Shown here: piece after piece, positions 49,527 to 58,759 of the stretch
Position numbering within the stretch: the first letter of the stretch is position 1
How the letters are laid out: each line of letters starts with the position of its first letter
From: Christensenellaceae bacterium
GTDB lineage: Bacteria; Bacillota; Clostridia; Christensenellales; Christensenellaceae
Assembly (NCBI GenBank): GCA_022846035.1
Contig: AP025580.1
Coordinates: 806,001 to 870,000 of the forward strand
Direction: 5' to 3'
Length of the DNA stretch: 64,000 nucleotides
The notes under the pieces: model-generated
The model's database searches: none
Seen by the model: the letters and a program-made list of their open reading frames with translations, nothing else
Told to the model about the DNA's origin: nothing
Position numbers and translations under genes: made by a program

Positions 49527-51236
49527 ATGGCGTGGATCATCGTTTTAGTAATATTGGCCGTTTTGGTTATAGCGGGGGGGATATATGTATACCGCCGCCG
49601 CTATGGCAGCAAAACGCAGGGCAGCCTGAAGGCGCGTTACTATCCGCAGGCGCAAAAGGACGCGGACGGACAAAAGCCGTACGCGACGGAAAACACCAAA
49701 CCGGAAAAGATGGGCTTTGTGGCACGGCTGTCCGTGGACGGCAAGGAAGTGCCGGCGGATTCTTACAGGCGCGCAATGCCCATAAACTTTGGCGAGGGGG
49801 ACGAATATACCAAGCTGGAAGGAATCGTTACTTTCCGTGGCAATAACTATCGGGATACGGCCAGTTACGGCAATCCGGTGGTCAGGGAAAAGAAGCTCGA
49901 TCCCAATTATTGGCATATCAAAACAGGCTTTCTGGAAAAGAGCGACTTAAGCAAGGGCAAGGGCTCGGCCGTCTGGTCGGGAAGCGGCTGGACAGGCCAG
50001 CCGCTGATCGTGCGCTGGGACGAAAGAACGCGCAGGGTCATGAACCTGTATCCGGAGAAAAAAGAAAAAGAGGGTCTTGTCGAGGCGATCTACGCGACGA
50101 TGGACGGGAACGTTTACTTTATCGATATAGAGGACGGCACGCCTACGCGCGATACGCTTACGCTTGGCCTGCCCTTTAAGGGTGCGGGCGCGATCGACCC
50201 GCGCGGCATTCCCATGCTGTTTGCGGGCGCGGGGGATTCTCTTCCTGATTCTTATGGCGAGGCAGGATATGCGCGCGCGTTTTTCTGCAGTCTGACAAAT
50301 TTTGATACGATGTACGAGCTGGGAGCAAAGGACCCTTTCTCGCCGCGTATTTTCCACGGCTACGACAGCAGCGCGCTCATCGACGCGCAGACGGATACGC
50401 TCTTTTACCCAGGCGAGAACGCGGTCATTTATTCGATGAAGCTGAATACCAAATTTGACAACGAAACGGGAAAGCTCTCCATCAATCCGTCGGAAATGGT
50501 TAAATGGACGTATAACACGGACCGCACGAGCGAGGAAAGCTTCTGGTGGGGCATGGAGGATTCCGCCGTTATCTGGAAGCAGTATATGTACATCGCGGAC
50601 AACGGCGGCAATATGATGTGTATGGATTTAAATACCATGCAGCTCGTATGGACGCAGGATACATTAGACGATACCAATGCGTCTCCCGTCTTCGAGGAAG
50701 AGGCGGACGGAAGCAAATACCTGTACGTCGCGCCGTCGCTGCATTGGCAAAAAAATGCCGCCACCAATACCGGAAAAATATCGGTTTTCAAGATGAACGC
50801 CGTCACCGGAGAAATCGTGTGGGAAAAGCCGTATGACGTACATACCGTATACGGCGTATCCGGCGGCGTACAGGCGACGCCGGTGCTCGGCAAGGGCAGT
50901 ATCGCGGACCTGCTGATCGTGCCGGTAGCGCGTATGCCCCGCAAACCAAGCGGCGTTCTGGCCGCGCTCGACAAAAAAACGGGCGAAGAGCGGTGGGTGT
51001 TTGATATGAAAGCGTATGCATGGAGCTCGCCGGTAGCGGTATACGCGCAGGACGGTACCGCGTACATCGTGCAATGCGACAGCAAGGGCAATGTATTCCT
51101 TTTGGACGGCCTCACAGGTAAGGTGTATGATAAAATTAATGTGGGAGCGAATGTGGAAGCGTCGCCGGCGGTTTTTGAAAATACAATTGTCGTTGGAACG
51201 CGCGGCTCCCAGATCGTCGGCATCAAAATCCGTTAA
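49527..51236 (+). CDS. Membrane-anchored PQQ-type beta-propeller protein
   Basis: A 569-aa protein with an N-terminal uncleaved membrane anchor (WIIVLVILAVLVIAGGIYV, residues 3-21) followed by an extracytoplasmic domain of seven or eight beta-propeller blades. Blade motifs such as MCMDLNTMQLVWTQ, VTGEIVWEKPY and AALDKKTGEERWVFDM match PQQ-like repeats. No cofactor-binding motif of PQQ dehydrogenases is seen, so a structural or binding role is likely. It is monocistronic, with its own promoter and terminator. The N-terminal region (residues 80-150) is less repeat-like. Confidence 0.85.
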   Translation: MAWIIVLVILAVLVIAGGIYVYRRRYGSKTQGSLKARYYPQAQKDADGQKPYATENTKPEKMGFVARLSVDGKEVPADSYRRAMPINFGEGDEYTKLEGIVTFRGNNYRDTASYGNPVVREKKLDPNYWHIKTGFLEKSDLSKGKGSAVWSGSGWTGQPLIVRWDERTRRVMNLYPEKKEKEGLVEAIYATMDGNVYFIDIEDGTPTRDTLTLGLPFKGAGAIDPRGIPMLFAGAGDSLPDSYGEAGYARAFFCSLTNFDTMYELGAKDPFSPRIFHGYDSSALIDAQTDTLFYPGENAVIYSMKLNTKFDNETGKLSINPSEMVKWTYNTDRTSEESFWWGMEDSAVIWKQYMYIADNGGNMMCMDLNTMQLVWTQDTLDDTNASPVFEEEADGSKYLYVAPSLHWQKNAATNTGKISVFKMNAVTGEIVWEKPYDVHTVYGVSGGVQATPVLGKGSIADLLIVPVARMPRKPSGVLAALDKKTGEERWVFDMKAYAWSSPVAVYAQDGTAYIVQCDSKGNVFLLDGLTGKVYDKINVGANVEASPAVFENTIVVGTRGSQIVGIKIR

Positions 51237-51281
51237 ATAAATAAGAAGTATTAAATTCTGTCATGACCGATGGCATACGCC

Positions 51282-51321
51282 CATCCCCGCAATCCGCAAG
51301 GAGAAACGGGGATGTTTTTTT
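51282..51321 (+). terminator. Terminator of the beta-propeller gene
   Basis: CATCCCCG pairs perfectly with CGGGGATG around a 17-nt loop, followed by seven T. Confidence 0.85.
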
Positions 51322-51827
51322 ACATAAAAGTGACAAAATAAATACAGGTTTGCAATAAAATAATACAGGATATATGAAATAAGATGTATTTTTATAGAAA
51401 AAGTTTGTGAAAGAATACATGCTGTTGACAAAAGATAAATGCGGACAGATTGTGCCAGAAAAACAATAACAGCTTCCGTGTAACTTGTTATTGTTTTTAC
51501 TGAAAAATACTATATTTTATATAAAAATGTAAAAAAATGGAAATAATAGTACAAGTTTATGCTTAAAAATAAGCTTTTATAATACAAGTTTGTGTTGAAA
51601 TGGCGGAAAATCCGTTGACACATGTATTGCAAAATGTTAAGTTACATATAGCGAAAAGAAACAAAATTATTTACTGGGAATTCATAAGAGAAAATTAAAG
51701 CGAACGCCTGTGTGGCAGACGCCCGAAAAAAAGGGAGGGGCGCTGCCGGTGTATTTTGTTTACCGTTTTTTAAAAACAGTTTGCCCGAAAGGCAAAATAA
51801 AGATAAAGAAGGAAAAGGAGAAAGAAC
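51322..51827 (+). promoter_or_regulatory. Long regulatory leader of importer 3
   Basis: No gene is seen in this 506-nt AT-rich stretch. It holds an AT-rich stem of 13 bp plus 3 beyond a bulge (51456-51502), two direct copies of TACAAGTTTRTG (51550 and 51583, 33 bp apart) with a further AAGTTTGTG at 51401, a GCTTA/TAAGC dyad between them, a TTGACA at 51615 with only a weak -10, a GC-rich stem GGCAG(A)CGCCC/GGGCGCTGCC (51714-51747), and TTTGCC/GGCAAA (51780-51796). Confidence 0.5.
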
Positions 51828-53039
51828 ATGTTAAAAAAAGTTTTGTTGGTCGTAATGTGTGTTGCATTACTGGGAACGATGATGGTGGGGTGCTCGGCCC
51901 CTGCATCCGAAAGCTCTGCACCGGCGGAGTCGCCGGCAGCGTCAAGCGACGCGTCGGCTACGGTAGAGGCGGCGAAAGACAGCGTTGCGCCCAAAGCAGA
52001 CGGTGAGAGGATCAAAATCGGCGTAGACTTCTTCAACTACACAATGCCTCTTGCACAGGATCTGAAGAGGATGATCGATTCTGCGGCAGAGGCGCTTGAC
52101 TGCGACGTTGAATATGCGGCAAACGATTTTGAGGATGAAAAGGTTGTTACCGGTATCGAGAACCTGTTTGCAAGCGGCTGCGACGCGGTCATCGTGTGCA
52201 ACACGGCTGAGGGGCAGATTCCTAAAGCGCTGAAGATCGCCGAGCAGTACGACGGCAAGGTATTCCAGTTCTTCCGTACGCTGAATGAAGAAGACGTGAA
52301 AAACGCAGCTTTTTCGTCCCCGTATTATGGCGGACAGGTACACGAGGACGAAATGCAGGTTGGTTACAACATGGGCAAGATTGTCAATGACAAAGGCTGC
52401 AAAAATGTCGGTATCATCAACTTCAACCACGGCGACCTCACGGCTGAAACAAGATACGCAGGCTACATGAAAGCTTTTGAAGAATTCGGCGTCAATGTTG
52501 TTGCCGAGACATGGGAAGTAGCGACAGGCGAGCAGGGCACGCAGGTTACGGAAAACTACCTGGCTTCCTATCCGGAAATGGACGCGCTGGTTGTCGTAGG
52601 CGGCGGCGGTGAGAACCTGATTGGCGCAATGAGCGCGCTGCAGAAAGCAAACAAGACGGACGACATCGTACTCGTTTCCACAGACTTCACGGATACGCTG
52701 ATCGAAGACATGGAAAGCGGCACTCTGGACGCTATGTCCGGCGGTCACTGGTGCGACCCGTTCTTCTCGTTCATGCTGGCTTACAACTCCGTGGCAGGCG
52801 CTGACTGGGCGCAGGAACCGGTAGAGATGGTTATGGACATGATCTATGTAACGAGCGGAGAAGAAGCAAAGCAGTTTGACGAATGGTTCCGCGGAGACAT
52901 CCTTCCTTACACAGCGGAAGAAATCCAGCAGCTTTCTATCACACACAATCCTTCCCTGACAAAGGATGACTTTGTGAAAGCAGCACAGAGCCTCTCGCTG
53001 CAGGATGTTATGGAAAGACACGCCAATCTCGAAAAATAA
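51828..53039 (+). CDS. Sugar ABC importer 3, substrate-binding lipoprotein
   Basis: A 403-aa RbsB-like receptor. The signal peptide ends in the lipobox MMVGC (Cys22), followed by an Ser/Ala-rich linker to about residue 55. The binding fold begins with IKIGVDFFNYTMPLAQ and includes GCDAVIVCN and VVVGGGGENLIGAM. GGAGAAAG precedes the ATG. It opens the third importer operon. A hairpin and then a terminator-like stem follow the gene. The ligand is unknown; downstream genes suggest a glycoside or amine-bearing sugar. Confidence 0.9.
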   Translation: MLKKVLLVVMCVALLGTMMVGCSAPASESSAPAESPAASSDASATVEAAKDSVAPKADGERIKIGVDFFNYTMPLAQDLKRMIDSAAEALDCDVEYAANDFEDEKVVTGIENLFASGCDAVIVCNTAEGQIPKALKIAEQYDGKVFQFFRTLNEEDVKNAAFSSPYYGGQVHEDEMQVGYNMGKIVNDKGCKNVGIINFNHGDLTAETRYAGYMKAFEEFGVNVVAETWEVATGEQGTQVTENYLASYPEMDALVVVGGGGENLIGAMSALQKANKTDDIVLVSTDFTDTLIEDMESGTLDAMSGGHWCDPFFSFMLAYNSVAGADWAQEPVEMVMDMIYVTSGEEAKQFDEWFRGDILPYTAEEIQQLSITHNPSLTKDDFVKAAQSLSLQDVMERHANLEK

Positions 53040-53082
53040 GCGCGGCTTGGCTTAAAGTAATCAATTAAAAAAGATGCCTGAA

Positions 53083-53113
53083 CCTGCCCGGAATGCTGCA
53101 AAGCCCGGGCAGG
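53083..53113 (+). promoter_or_regulatory. Intercistronic hairpin after binding protein 3
   Basis: CCTGCCCGG pairs perfectly with CCGGGCAGG around 13 nt, without a T-run. Same position as the hairpins after the other two binding-protein genes. Confidence 0.65.
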
Positions 53114-53142
53114 AAAAAGGCAACATGGCTTTAAAGGAAGAC

Positions 53143-53163
53143 GGGGCCCTGCGGCCCCTTTTT
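53143..53163 (+). terminator. Attenuator between binding protein 3 and its permease
   Basis: GGGGCC/CTGC/GGCCCC followed by five T is a compact intrinsic terminator 54 nt before the permease start. Partial readthrough would give more binding protein than membrane subunits. Confidence 0.7.
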
Positions 53164-53216
53164 AGGACAGACACACAGGGAAAAGAAATAAAACGGAGAA
53201 ACGTAGGTAAAATCTT

Positions 53217-54149
53217 ATGAAAAACAAAGTGAAGAGTTTAGTTTTACTGCTGGGTTTACTCGTTGTTACCTATCTGGTGTTCTTTATCTTGCAGCCCACA
53301 CGTTTTGGCAGCGCGGAAAGTTTGTTTATTCTGCTGCAGCAATGCCTGCTGCCATCCATCGCCGCCTGCGGTTTTTACTTCGTGCTGACGATGGGGCTGT
53401 TCGATTTCAGTATCGGCGCAAATATCATTCTAAGCGCGCTTGTGGCGTGCATGCTCTCCGTGCAGTTTGGTTTCGTGGGGCTGGTGATCGGCGCGGTTTT
53501 GGTAGGAACGCTGGTAGGCGTGGCAAACGGATTTTTGTATCTGAAGTTTAAGATACCGTCCATCATCGCTACGGTAGGACTGATGATCATTTACGAATGC
53601 GTCGCAAGCTACCTGGCGGGCGGAAACAGTTATGTATTGGCGGAAGAATACCGGATTTTAGGACAGGCGCCGTGGAATATTATCATCGCGGTCATCGCGT
53701 TTGCGATCGCGATGTTTATCATCAAATTCACACGTACGGGTATTTATATCAAAGCAATCGGAAAGAACGAACCGATGGCGCAGAATATGGGCGTTAACGT
53801 TTCAAAATATAAAGTAATCGGATTTATTCTCTGCGGCTTCTTTACAGGGATCACGGCGCTGCTGACGATCTGCTACAGCTCGACGGTTATACCCGTGCAG
53901 GGCATGAGCAGCATGGCGCGGAACTTTACGCCGATTATGGGCTGCTTTATCGGGCTGGCGTTCAAAAAGTATGTCAATCCGGTCATCTCGATTATCATCG
54001 GTGAGTTTATCATCGCGATGATCATCAGCGGAATTATGACCAACGGGCTGGATTCAACGCTGCAAAACACGATCATCGGCGTAATCCTGCTGGTCATTGT
54101 GGCGGCTATGGGCCTCAAAAACAAAGGAAAGGCCGAAGTGGTGAAATAA
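53217..54149 (+). CDS. Sugar ABC importer 3, permease A
   Basis: A 310-aa RbsC-type permease of about ten helices. The motif MGLFDFSIGANIILSAL replaces the common GxIDLSVG pattern, and the cytoplasmic loop AIGKNEPMAQNMGV differs from ATGGN. It is therefore diverged from the permeases of importers 1 and 2. GGAGAAACGTAGG lies upstream. The ATPase gene starts 32 nt downstream. Confidence 0.9.
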   Translation: MKNKVKSLVLLLGLLVVTYLVFFILQPTRFGSAESLFILLQQCLLPSIAACGFYFVLTMGLFDFSIGANIILSALVACMLSVQFGFVGLVIGAVLVGTLVGVANGFLYLKFKIPSIIATVGLMIIYECVASYLAGGNSYVLAEEYRILGQAPWNIIIAVIAFAIAMFIIKFTRTGIYIKAIGKNEPMAQNMGVNVSKYKVIGFILCGFFTGITALLTICYSSTVIPVQGMSSMARNFTPIMGCFIGLAFKKYVNPVISIIIGEFIIAMIISGIMTNGLDSTLQNTIIGVILLVIVAAMGLKNKGKAEVVK

Positions 54150-54181
54150 CCGCTTGCGTGCGGGCAAAGGAGGAGAAAAGA

Positions 54182-55687
54182 ATGAGTAAAGAAGTACTGA
54201 TTAGAACTCAGGACCTTTCCAAAACATTTGGCGCGACCAAAGCCGTAAAGCAGGTTTCCTTTGAAGTATACAAGGGCGAGATCCACGGCCTCATAGGGGA
54301 AAACGGCTCGGGAAAATCGACGATCACCAACATGATCACGGGGATCCATACCGTGACCTCGGGAGAAATGTTTTTAGAAGGGCAAAAATACGAACCGAAA
54401 AACCAGCTTGACGCGAACAGGCATGGCGTCAGCATCATCGTGCAGGAAATGAACACCATCGAGGACCTGACCGTAGCGGAAAATATCTTCTTTGGCAACG
54501 AGGAACTGTTTATCAGGAACGGGGTCATTGATTCTAAGGCAATGAACAAAAAAGCGCGGGAATACCTGGATGTTTTCGGCTTTGATAAGATCAATCCGGC
54601 TGACGACGTGGCGCATTACACGTTTGAAGAAAGAAAGATGATCGAGCTTGTAAAAGCGACTTATTTCAATCCCAAGCTGCTGGTTGTGGATGAAACGACG
54701 ACGGCGCTCTCACACGACGGCCGCGAAAAGCTCTACGGGCTGATCCGGCGGGTAAAAAATAGCGGCGGCAGCGTGATCGTGATTTCGCACGACCTGCAGG
54801 AAGTGCTTGAGCTTTGCGACTCTATTACCGTCCTGCGCGACGGCGAGCACATCAAATCCTTTCCGGTGACGGACGAGGTTACGGAGGACGACCTGAAAAA
54901 GTATATGGTCGGACGTGAGCTTTCCGGAAAATATTACAGGGAAGACACGCATTCCAACATCACAGGCGAGGTCGTGATGTCGCTGAAAGGCGTCAATGTG
55001 GAGGGCATGCTCAGCAATATCAATTTAGAGCTGCACAAGGGCGAAATCCTCGGTATCGGCGGCCTCACGGAATCGGGTATGCACGAACTGGGCAAGGTGA
55101 TGTTCGGCGCGCTTGAAAAGCAGACGGGCACGGTAAGCCTGCCGCAAAAGAATGTGGAAATAGGCAGCATTAAGACGGCGATCGCGTCCGGCGTGGCATA
55201 CGCTTCAAAAAACAGGGATCAAGAGGGCCTTATGATCAATGCCAGTATCCTTGATAACGTGTGCCTGAGCAGTATGGATAAGCTGCAAAGAAAAGGCTTT
55301 ATTTCCCCCAAAAGGGAACGTGGATTCACGAGCGAATACGCAACCAAGATGAACGTAAAGATGGAGAATATCAACCAGTTTGTGTCGGCGCTTTCCGGCG
55401 GCAACAAGCAAAAGGTCGTCCTTGCGAAATGGCTGGGGCGGGATTCGGATATTCTTGTCCTGGACAGCCCGACGCGCGGGATCGACGTCATGGTAAAAGC
55501 GTCTATCTACGAGCTGATGCAGGAGCTTACCAGGCAGGGCAAATCCATCGTAATGATTTCCGAGGAAATCCTGGAGCTGATCGGTATGTGTGACAGGCTG
55601 GTCGTGTTAAAAGACGGCGAGATCACCGGCGAACTGCTCCGTGAAGAGGGACTTTCCGAAGAAAAGATTATCCACTACATGATCTAA
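54182..55687 (+). CDS. Sugar ABC importer 3, ATP-binding protein with altered second site
   Basis: A 501-aa fused ATPase. The first domain has P-loop GENGSGKST and Walker B LVVDETTTAL. The second has lost its P-loop (GLTESGMHEL), keeps signature LSGGNKQKV and has LVLDSPTRGID, where serine replaces the catalytic glutamate. So only the first site should hydrolyse ATP. ATG 54182 is preferred, since AAAGGAGG sits upstream and an earlier in-frame ATG (54158) would overlap it. It lies between the two permease genes. Confidence 0.92.
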   Translation: MSKEVLIRTQDLSKTFGATKAVKQVSFEVYKGEIHGLIGENGSGKSTITNMITGIHTVTSGEMFLEGQKYEPKNQLDANRHGVSIIVQEMNTIEDLTVAENIFFGNEELFIRNGVIDSKAMNKKAREYLDVFGFDKINPADDVAHYTFEERKMIELVKATYFNPKLLVVDETTTALSHDGREKLYGLIRRVKNSGGSVIVISHDLQEVLELCDSITVLRDGEHIKSFPVTDEVTEDDLKKYMVGRELSGKYYREDTHSNITGEVVMSLKGVNVEGMLSNINLELHKGEILGIGGLTESGMHELGKVMFGALEKQTGTVSLPQKNVEIGSIKTAIASGVAYASKNRDQEGLMINASILDNVCLSSMDKLQRKGFISPKRERGFTSEYATKMNVKMENINQFVSALSGGNKQKVVLAKWLGRDSDILVLDSPTRGIDVMVKASIYELMQELTRQGKSIVMISEEILELIGMCDRLVVLKDGEITGELLREEGLSEEKIIHYMI

Positions 55688-55699
55688 GGGGGAAACATC

Positions 55700-56620
55700 A
55701 TGAATAAAAAGATGTTACAAAGCGCTATCCCGTACCTCGGACTTGTGATCGTCATTGTACTGTTTGCCGTACTGACACAAGGAAAATCCATGGACGGCTC
55801 CAACTGGAAACTGATCATAGAACAGGCGCTTACATTACTTATCTGCTCGGCCGGCGTTATGTTCGTCATGACGATGGGATCGCTCGATTTCTCGCAGGGA
55901 TCGATCGTGGGTCTCGCGTGTTATGTGGCGGCGGTCGTATCGAGCTTCAGTATCCCGCTGGCCATCGTAGCGGCGGTCGGCGTGGGCGCGGGCATCGGCC
56001 TTTTAAACGGCGTGATGCATGCGAAATTTAAAATACAGTCCTTTATCGTTACCATGTGTACGATGTTCATCTTCCGTGGATTGGTCGTGTTCTTTACGAG
56101 TAACTTCCGCGTGGAGACGCCTTACGCGATCTACGATTACGACAACCTGGTCGGAAAATTCATCGTCATGGCGGCCATCGTGGCGGCCGGATTTATTGTG
56201 TTCAGGTTCACCAAGCTGGGACGGCAGGTACGCGCGATCGGCTCGGGAGAGATCGCCGCCGCTTATTCCGGCGTAAACGTAGACCGTACCAAGGTCCTGG
56301 CATTCGTCATTGCGGGCGCGCTCGCGGGCGTAGCGGCGTTTTTCGCGCTGGTGCGTACGGGCAGCGCTACGGCGCAGACGGGTAACCTGACGGAAACAAA
56401 CGTAATGATCGCGCTGGTTCTGGGCGGGCTTTCCGTATCCGGCGGCGCGAGATCCAACTACATGGCGGTTATCATCGGCGCCATGATGCTCACCTGCCTG
56501 ACCAACGGCCTCGTCCTCATTGGGGCGGACCCGATCACGCAGCAACTGATCAAGGGTATTATCTTCCTGTTGTGCATTATCATCACGACGGACAGAAAGA
56601 GCGGCCTGATCAGCAAATAA
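55700..56620 (+). CDS. Sugar ABC importer 3, permease B
   Basis: A 306-aa RbsC-type permease with MGSLDFSQGSIVGLA and the loop AIGSGEIAAAYSGVNV, again distant from the classical motifs but close to permease A of this operon. GGGGG lies 8 nt before the ATG, 12 nt after the ATPase stop. It probably pairs with permease A. A GC-rich hairpin follows. Confidence 0.9.
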   Translation: MNKKMLQSAIPYLGLVIVIVLFAVLTQGKSMDGSNWKLIIEQALTLLICSAGVMFVMTMGSLDFSQGSIVGLACYVAAVVSSFSIPLAIVAAVGVGAGIGLLNGVMHAKFKIQSFIVTMCTMFIFRGLVVFFTSNFRVETPYAIYDYDNLVGKFIVMAAIVAAGFIVFRFTKLGRQVRAIGSGEIAAAYSGVNVDRTKVLAFVIAGALAGVAAFFALVRTGSATAQTGNLTETNVMIALVLGGLSVSGGARSNYMAVIIGAMMLTCLTNGLVLIGADPITQQLIKGIIFLLCIIITTDRKSGLISK

Positions 56621-56660
56621 CGGGACCTACACTCCTGAATGTTTCTTGTGTGTGACCCGG

Positions 56661-56689
56661 GCGGCGCAGTTTTGATAGGGCTGCGCCGC
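56661..56689 (+). promoter_or_regulatory. Hairpin between importer 3 and the flavoprotein gene
   Basis: GCGGCGCAG pairs perfectly with CTGCGCCGC around 11 nt with no T-run. It divides the operon into importer and enzyme parts, perhaps as a processing or protection site. Confidence 0.55.
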
Positions 56690-56778
56690 GCAAGGGCGCA
56701 CAGGTCTTAAAGCAAAGGGTGTTTTTGATAGTTACATCCTTAAATATATAAAACATGCAATGGAAAGGAAAGCTTGCA

Positions 56779-58746
56779 ATGGAAACACGAAACGACTTCA
56801 AACACCTGTTGTCTCCGTTTACAATGGGTAAAGTGACCTTTAAAAACAGGTTTGTTTTCCTGCCTCATCATACGGGCTATGCGCTTGACGAGGGGTATCT
56901 GGAAAACGGACTGTTTTCAGACCGGAACGTAAGGCATTACGTAGAGCGCGCCAAGGGCGGCGCGGCGGCCGTAACGGTGAGTCAGAATGTCGATCCGAAC
57001 AGTCAGATGTCTTTTAAATATGTTTTAGGGTTTGAACCGCGGAATAAGGATAATTTCAAACGGCTCGCGGACGAAGTACACGAGTACGGGTGCAAAGCGA
57101 TTACTCAACTGAATCAGGGCGGCCACACGACCCTGCTGAATCCTCCTCAGCTTTTGGTCGCCCCGACGCAGATGAACGAGCCGTATTGCCATTTTAATAC
57201 AAAAGAGCTTGAAAAGGAAGATATGGAGCTCATCAAGGAATATTACGTGAATTCCGCCGCCTGGCAAAAAGAACTCGGGTGGGACGCGGTCGAGCTGAAG
57301 ATCGCGCACGACGGGCTTTTACGTACCTTTGTCTCGCCCTTTTTCAACCGCAGGGAGGATGAATACGGCGGAAGCTTTGAAAACCGTATGCGTTATCCGT
57401 TGGAAGTGATAGCGGCCATCCGCGAGGCGGTTGGGCCGGATTACCCAATCGGTATCCGGTTGTGTGTGGACGAGTTTACCTGGTATGGATATTCGCTTGA
57501 ATACGGCATGAAGATCGCCAAAGCCCTGGAAGAGGGGGGCGTCGATTACCTGAGTACGGACGCGGGCACTTTCAGTAGCTGGTATATGCAGATTCCGCCA
57601 TCGCCGTTGCCGCTTGGCTGGGCGATCTATGAGAGCGCGGAGCTTAAGAAAAATGTAGATATTCCGATCACGGCGTTCGGGCGTATCAACGACCCTGTGC
57701 AGGCGGAAACGATTCTCGCGGAAGGCAATGCAGATCTGATCGGCATGTGCCGCCAGCTGCTTTGCGATCCGCAGACGCCCAATAAAACGATGGAGGGGCG
57801 GCTGGACGATATTCGCCACTGTATCGGCTGCAACGAGGGCTGTGTAGGCGTTGACGGGATTTATGTGGAATGTATCCAGAACCCCGGCGTAAGCAGGGAA
57901 AAGCGGCTTGGTATCGGGACGCTTGAAGCGGCGAAAGAAAAGAAAAATGTTATGGTCGTCGGCGCGGGCGTGGCGGGTCTTAAGGTAGCGGAAATCGCGG
58001 CCAAGCGCGGCCATAACGTGCAGGTATACGAAAAAGACAGCGTGGCGGGCGGACAGGTGCGCCTTGCGGAAAAGCTCCCCTACCGCAACGAGCTTGAGGA
58101 AGTGTACCGCTATATGAAAATACAACTGCAGGAACTGGGCGTTCCCGTGCACTATAACACAGAGGTGGATGAGGCGCTGGTAAGGCAGGTGAATCCCGAG
58201 GTACTGGTGGTGGCGACGGGTTCTTCACCGCTCATTCCCGACTTCAAGGGGCTCAAAACGGCTGAAATGGCGGTCATGGACGTACGCGAGGCGCTCCGGA
58301 ACGTCGAAAAAATCGGCAACAACGTGCTGGTATACGACGATATTGGATTTTGGCAGGGCGGCGGCGTAGCGGATTACTGCCAGGCGCTGAACGCGCAGGT
58401 GACGGTGGTGACGCCGTCCGCGAGCGTGGGAGTGGATATTGAGAGCGGACAGGTATACCTGCTCAACAAGCGCCTTTATGAAAACGGCGCGCGTATCATT
58501 ACCAATCACGCGATCGCCCGCTTTGACGGCGGGGACGTCGTTTTAGAGAATGTTTACAACCACGAGGAAATGCGGCTTAGTGGATTGGATACCGTATTGA
58601 TCGCGGGACAGAGCCGGTCGGTAAACGGCCTTTATAAGGCGTTTAAAGGCAAACGGCCGGAAGTATATTCCGCAGGCGACTGCGTAGCACCGCGCGCGAT
58701 AGAACAGGCGATATTAGAGGCCGAGGTTCTGGCGCGCCGGATATGA
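56779..58746 (+). CDS. Trimethylamine-dehydrogenase-like flavin/iron-sulfur oxidoreductase
   Basis: A 655-aa protein with the three-domain plan of trimethylamine dehydrogenase and dienoyl-CoA reductase: FMN barrel (1-345) with NRREDEYGGS, [4Fe-4S] cysteines 348, 351, 355 and 365, and nucleotide-binding folds (VMVVGAGVAGLKVA near 395). In the active-site strand it has IAHDGLL (175-181), so the proton-donor tyrosine of the enoate reductase at 33 kb (HAGYL) is leucine. IAHDGLL-type members include N-demethylases that pass electrons to Etf, and etfBA follow directly. I infer an Etf-coupled dehydrogenase rather than an enoate reductase. ATG 56779 follows GGAAAGGAAAG; ATG 56755 is the alternative. 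Confidence 0.85.
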   Translation: METRNDFKHLLSPFTMGKVTFKNRFVFLPHHTGYALDEGYLENGLFSDRNVRHYVERAKGGAAAVTVSQNVDPNSQMSFKYVLGFEPRNKDNFKRLADEVHEYGCKAITQLNQGGHTTLLNPPQLLVAPTQMNEPYCHFNTKELEKEDMELIKEYYVNSAAWQKELGWDAVELKIAHDGLLRTFVSPFFNRREDEYGGSFENRMRYPLEVIAAIREAVGPDYPIGIRLCVDEFTWYGYSLEYGMKIAKALEEGGVDYLSTDAGTFSSWYMQIPPSPLPLGWAIYESAELKKNVDIPITAFGRINDPVQAETILAEGNADLIGMCRQLLCDPQTPNKTMEGRLDDIRHCIGCNEGCVGVDGIYVECIQNPGVSREKRLGIGTLEAAKEKKNVMVVGAGVAGLKVAEIAAKRGHNVQVYEKDSVAGGQVRLAEKLPYRNELEEVYRYMKIQLQELGVPVHYNTEVDEALVRQVNPEVLVVATGSSPLIPDFKGLKTAEMAVMDVREALRNVEKIGNNVLVYDDIGFWQGGGVADYCQALNAQVTVVTPSASVGVDIESGQVYLLNKRLYENGARIITNHAIARFDGGDVVLENVYNHEEMRLSGLDTVLIAGQSRSVNGLYKAFKGKRPEVYSAGDCVAPRAIEQAILEAEVLARRI

Positions 58747-58759
58747 TGGGAGGCGCGAT

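Noticed and set aside
51942-53021. A 359-codon open frame antisense to binding protein 3
   Set aside because: Composition is that of a reversed coding frame and it lacks a start signal; the lipoprotein gene is certain.
56779-58746. Bile-acid-type enoate reductase (BaiCD/BaiH)
   Set aside because: The active-site tyrosine is Leu and etfBA follow directly, which fits an Etf-linked dehydrogenase better. The gene at 32987 keeps the tyrosine.
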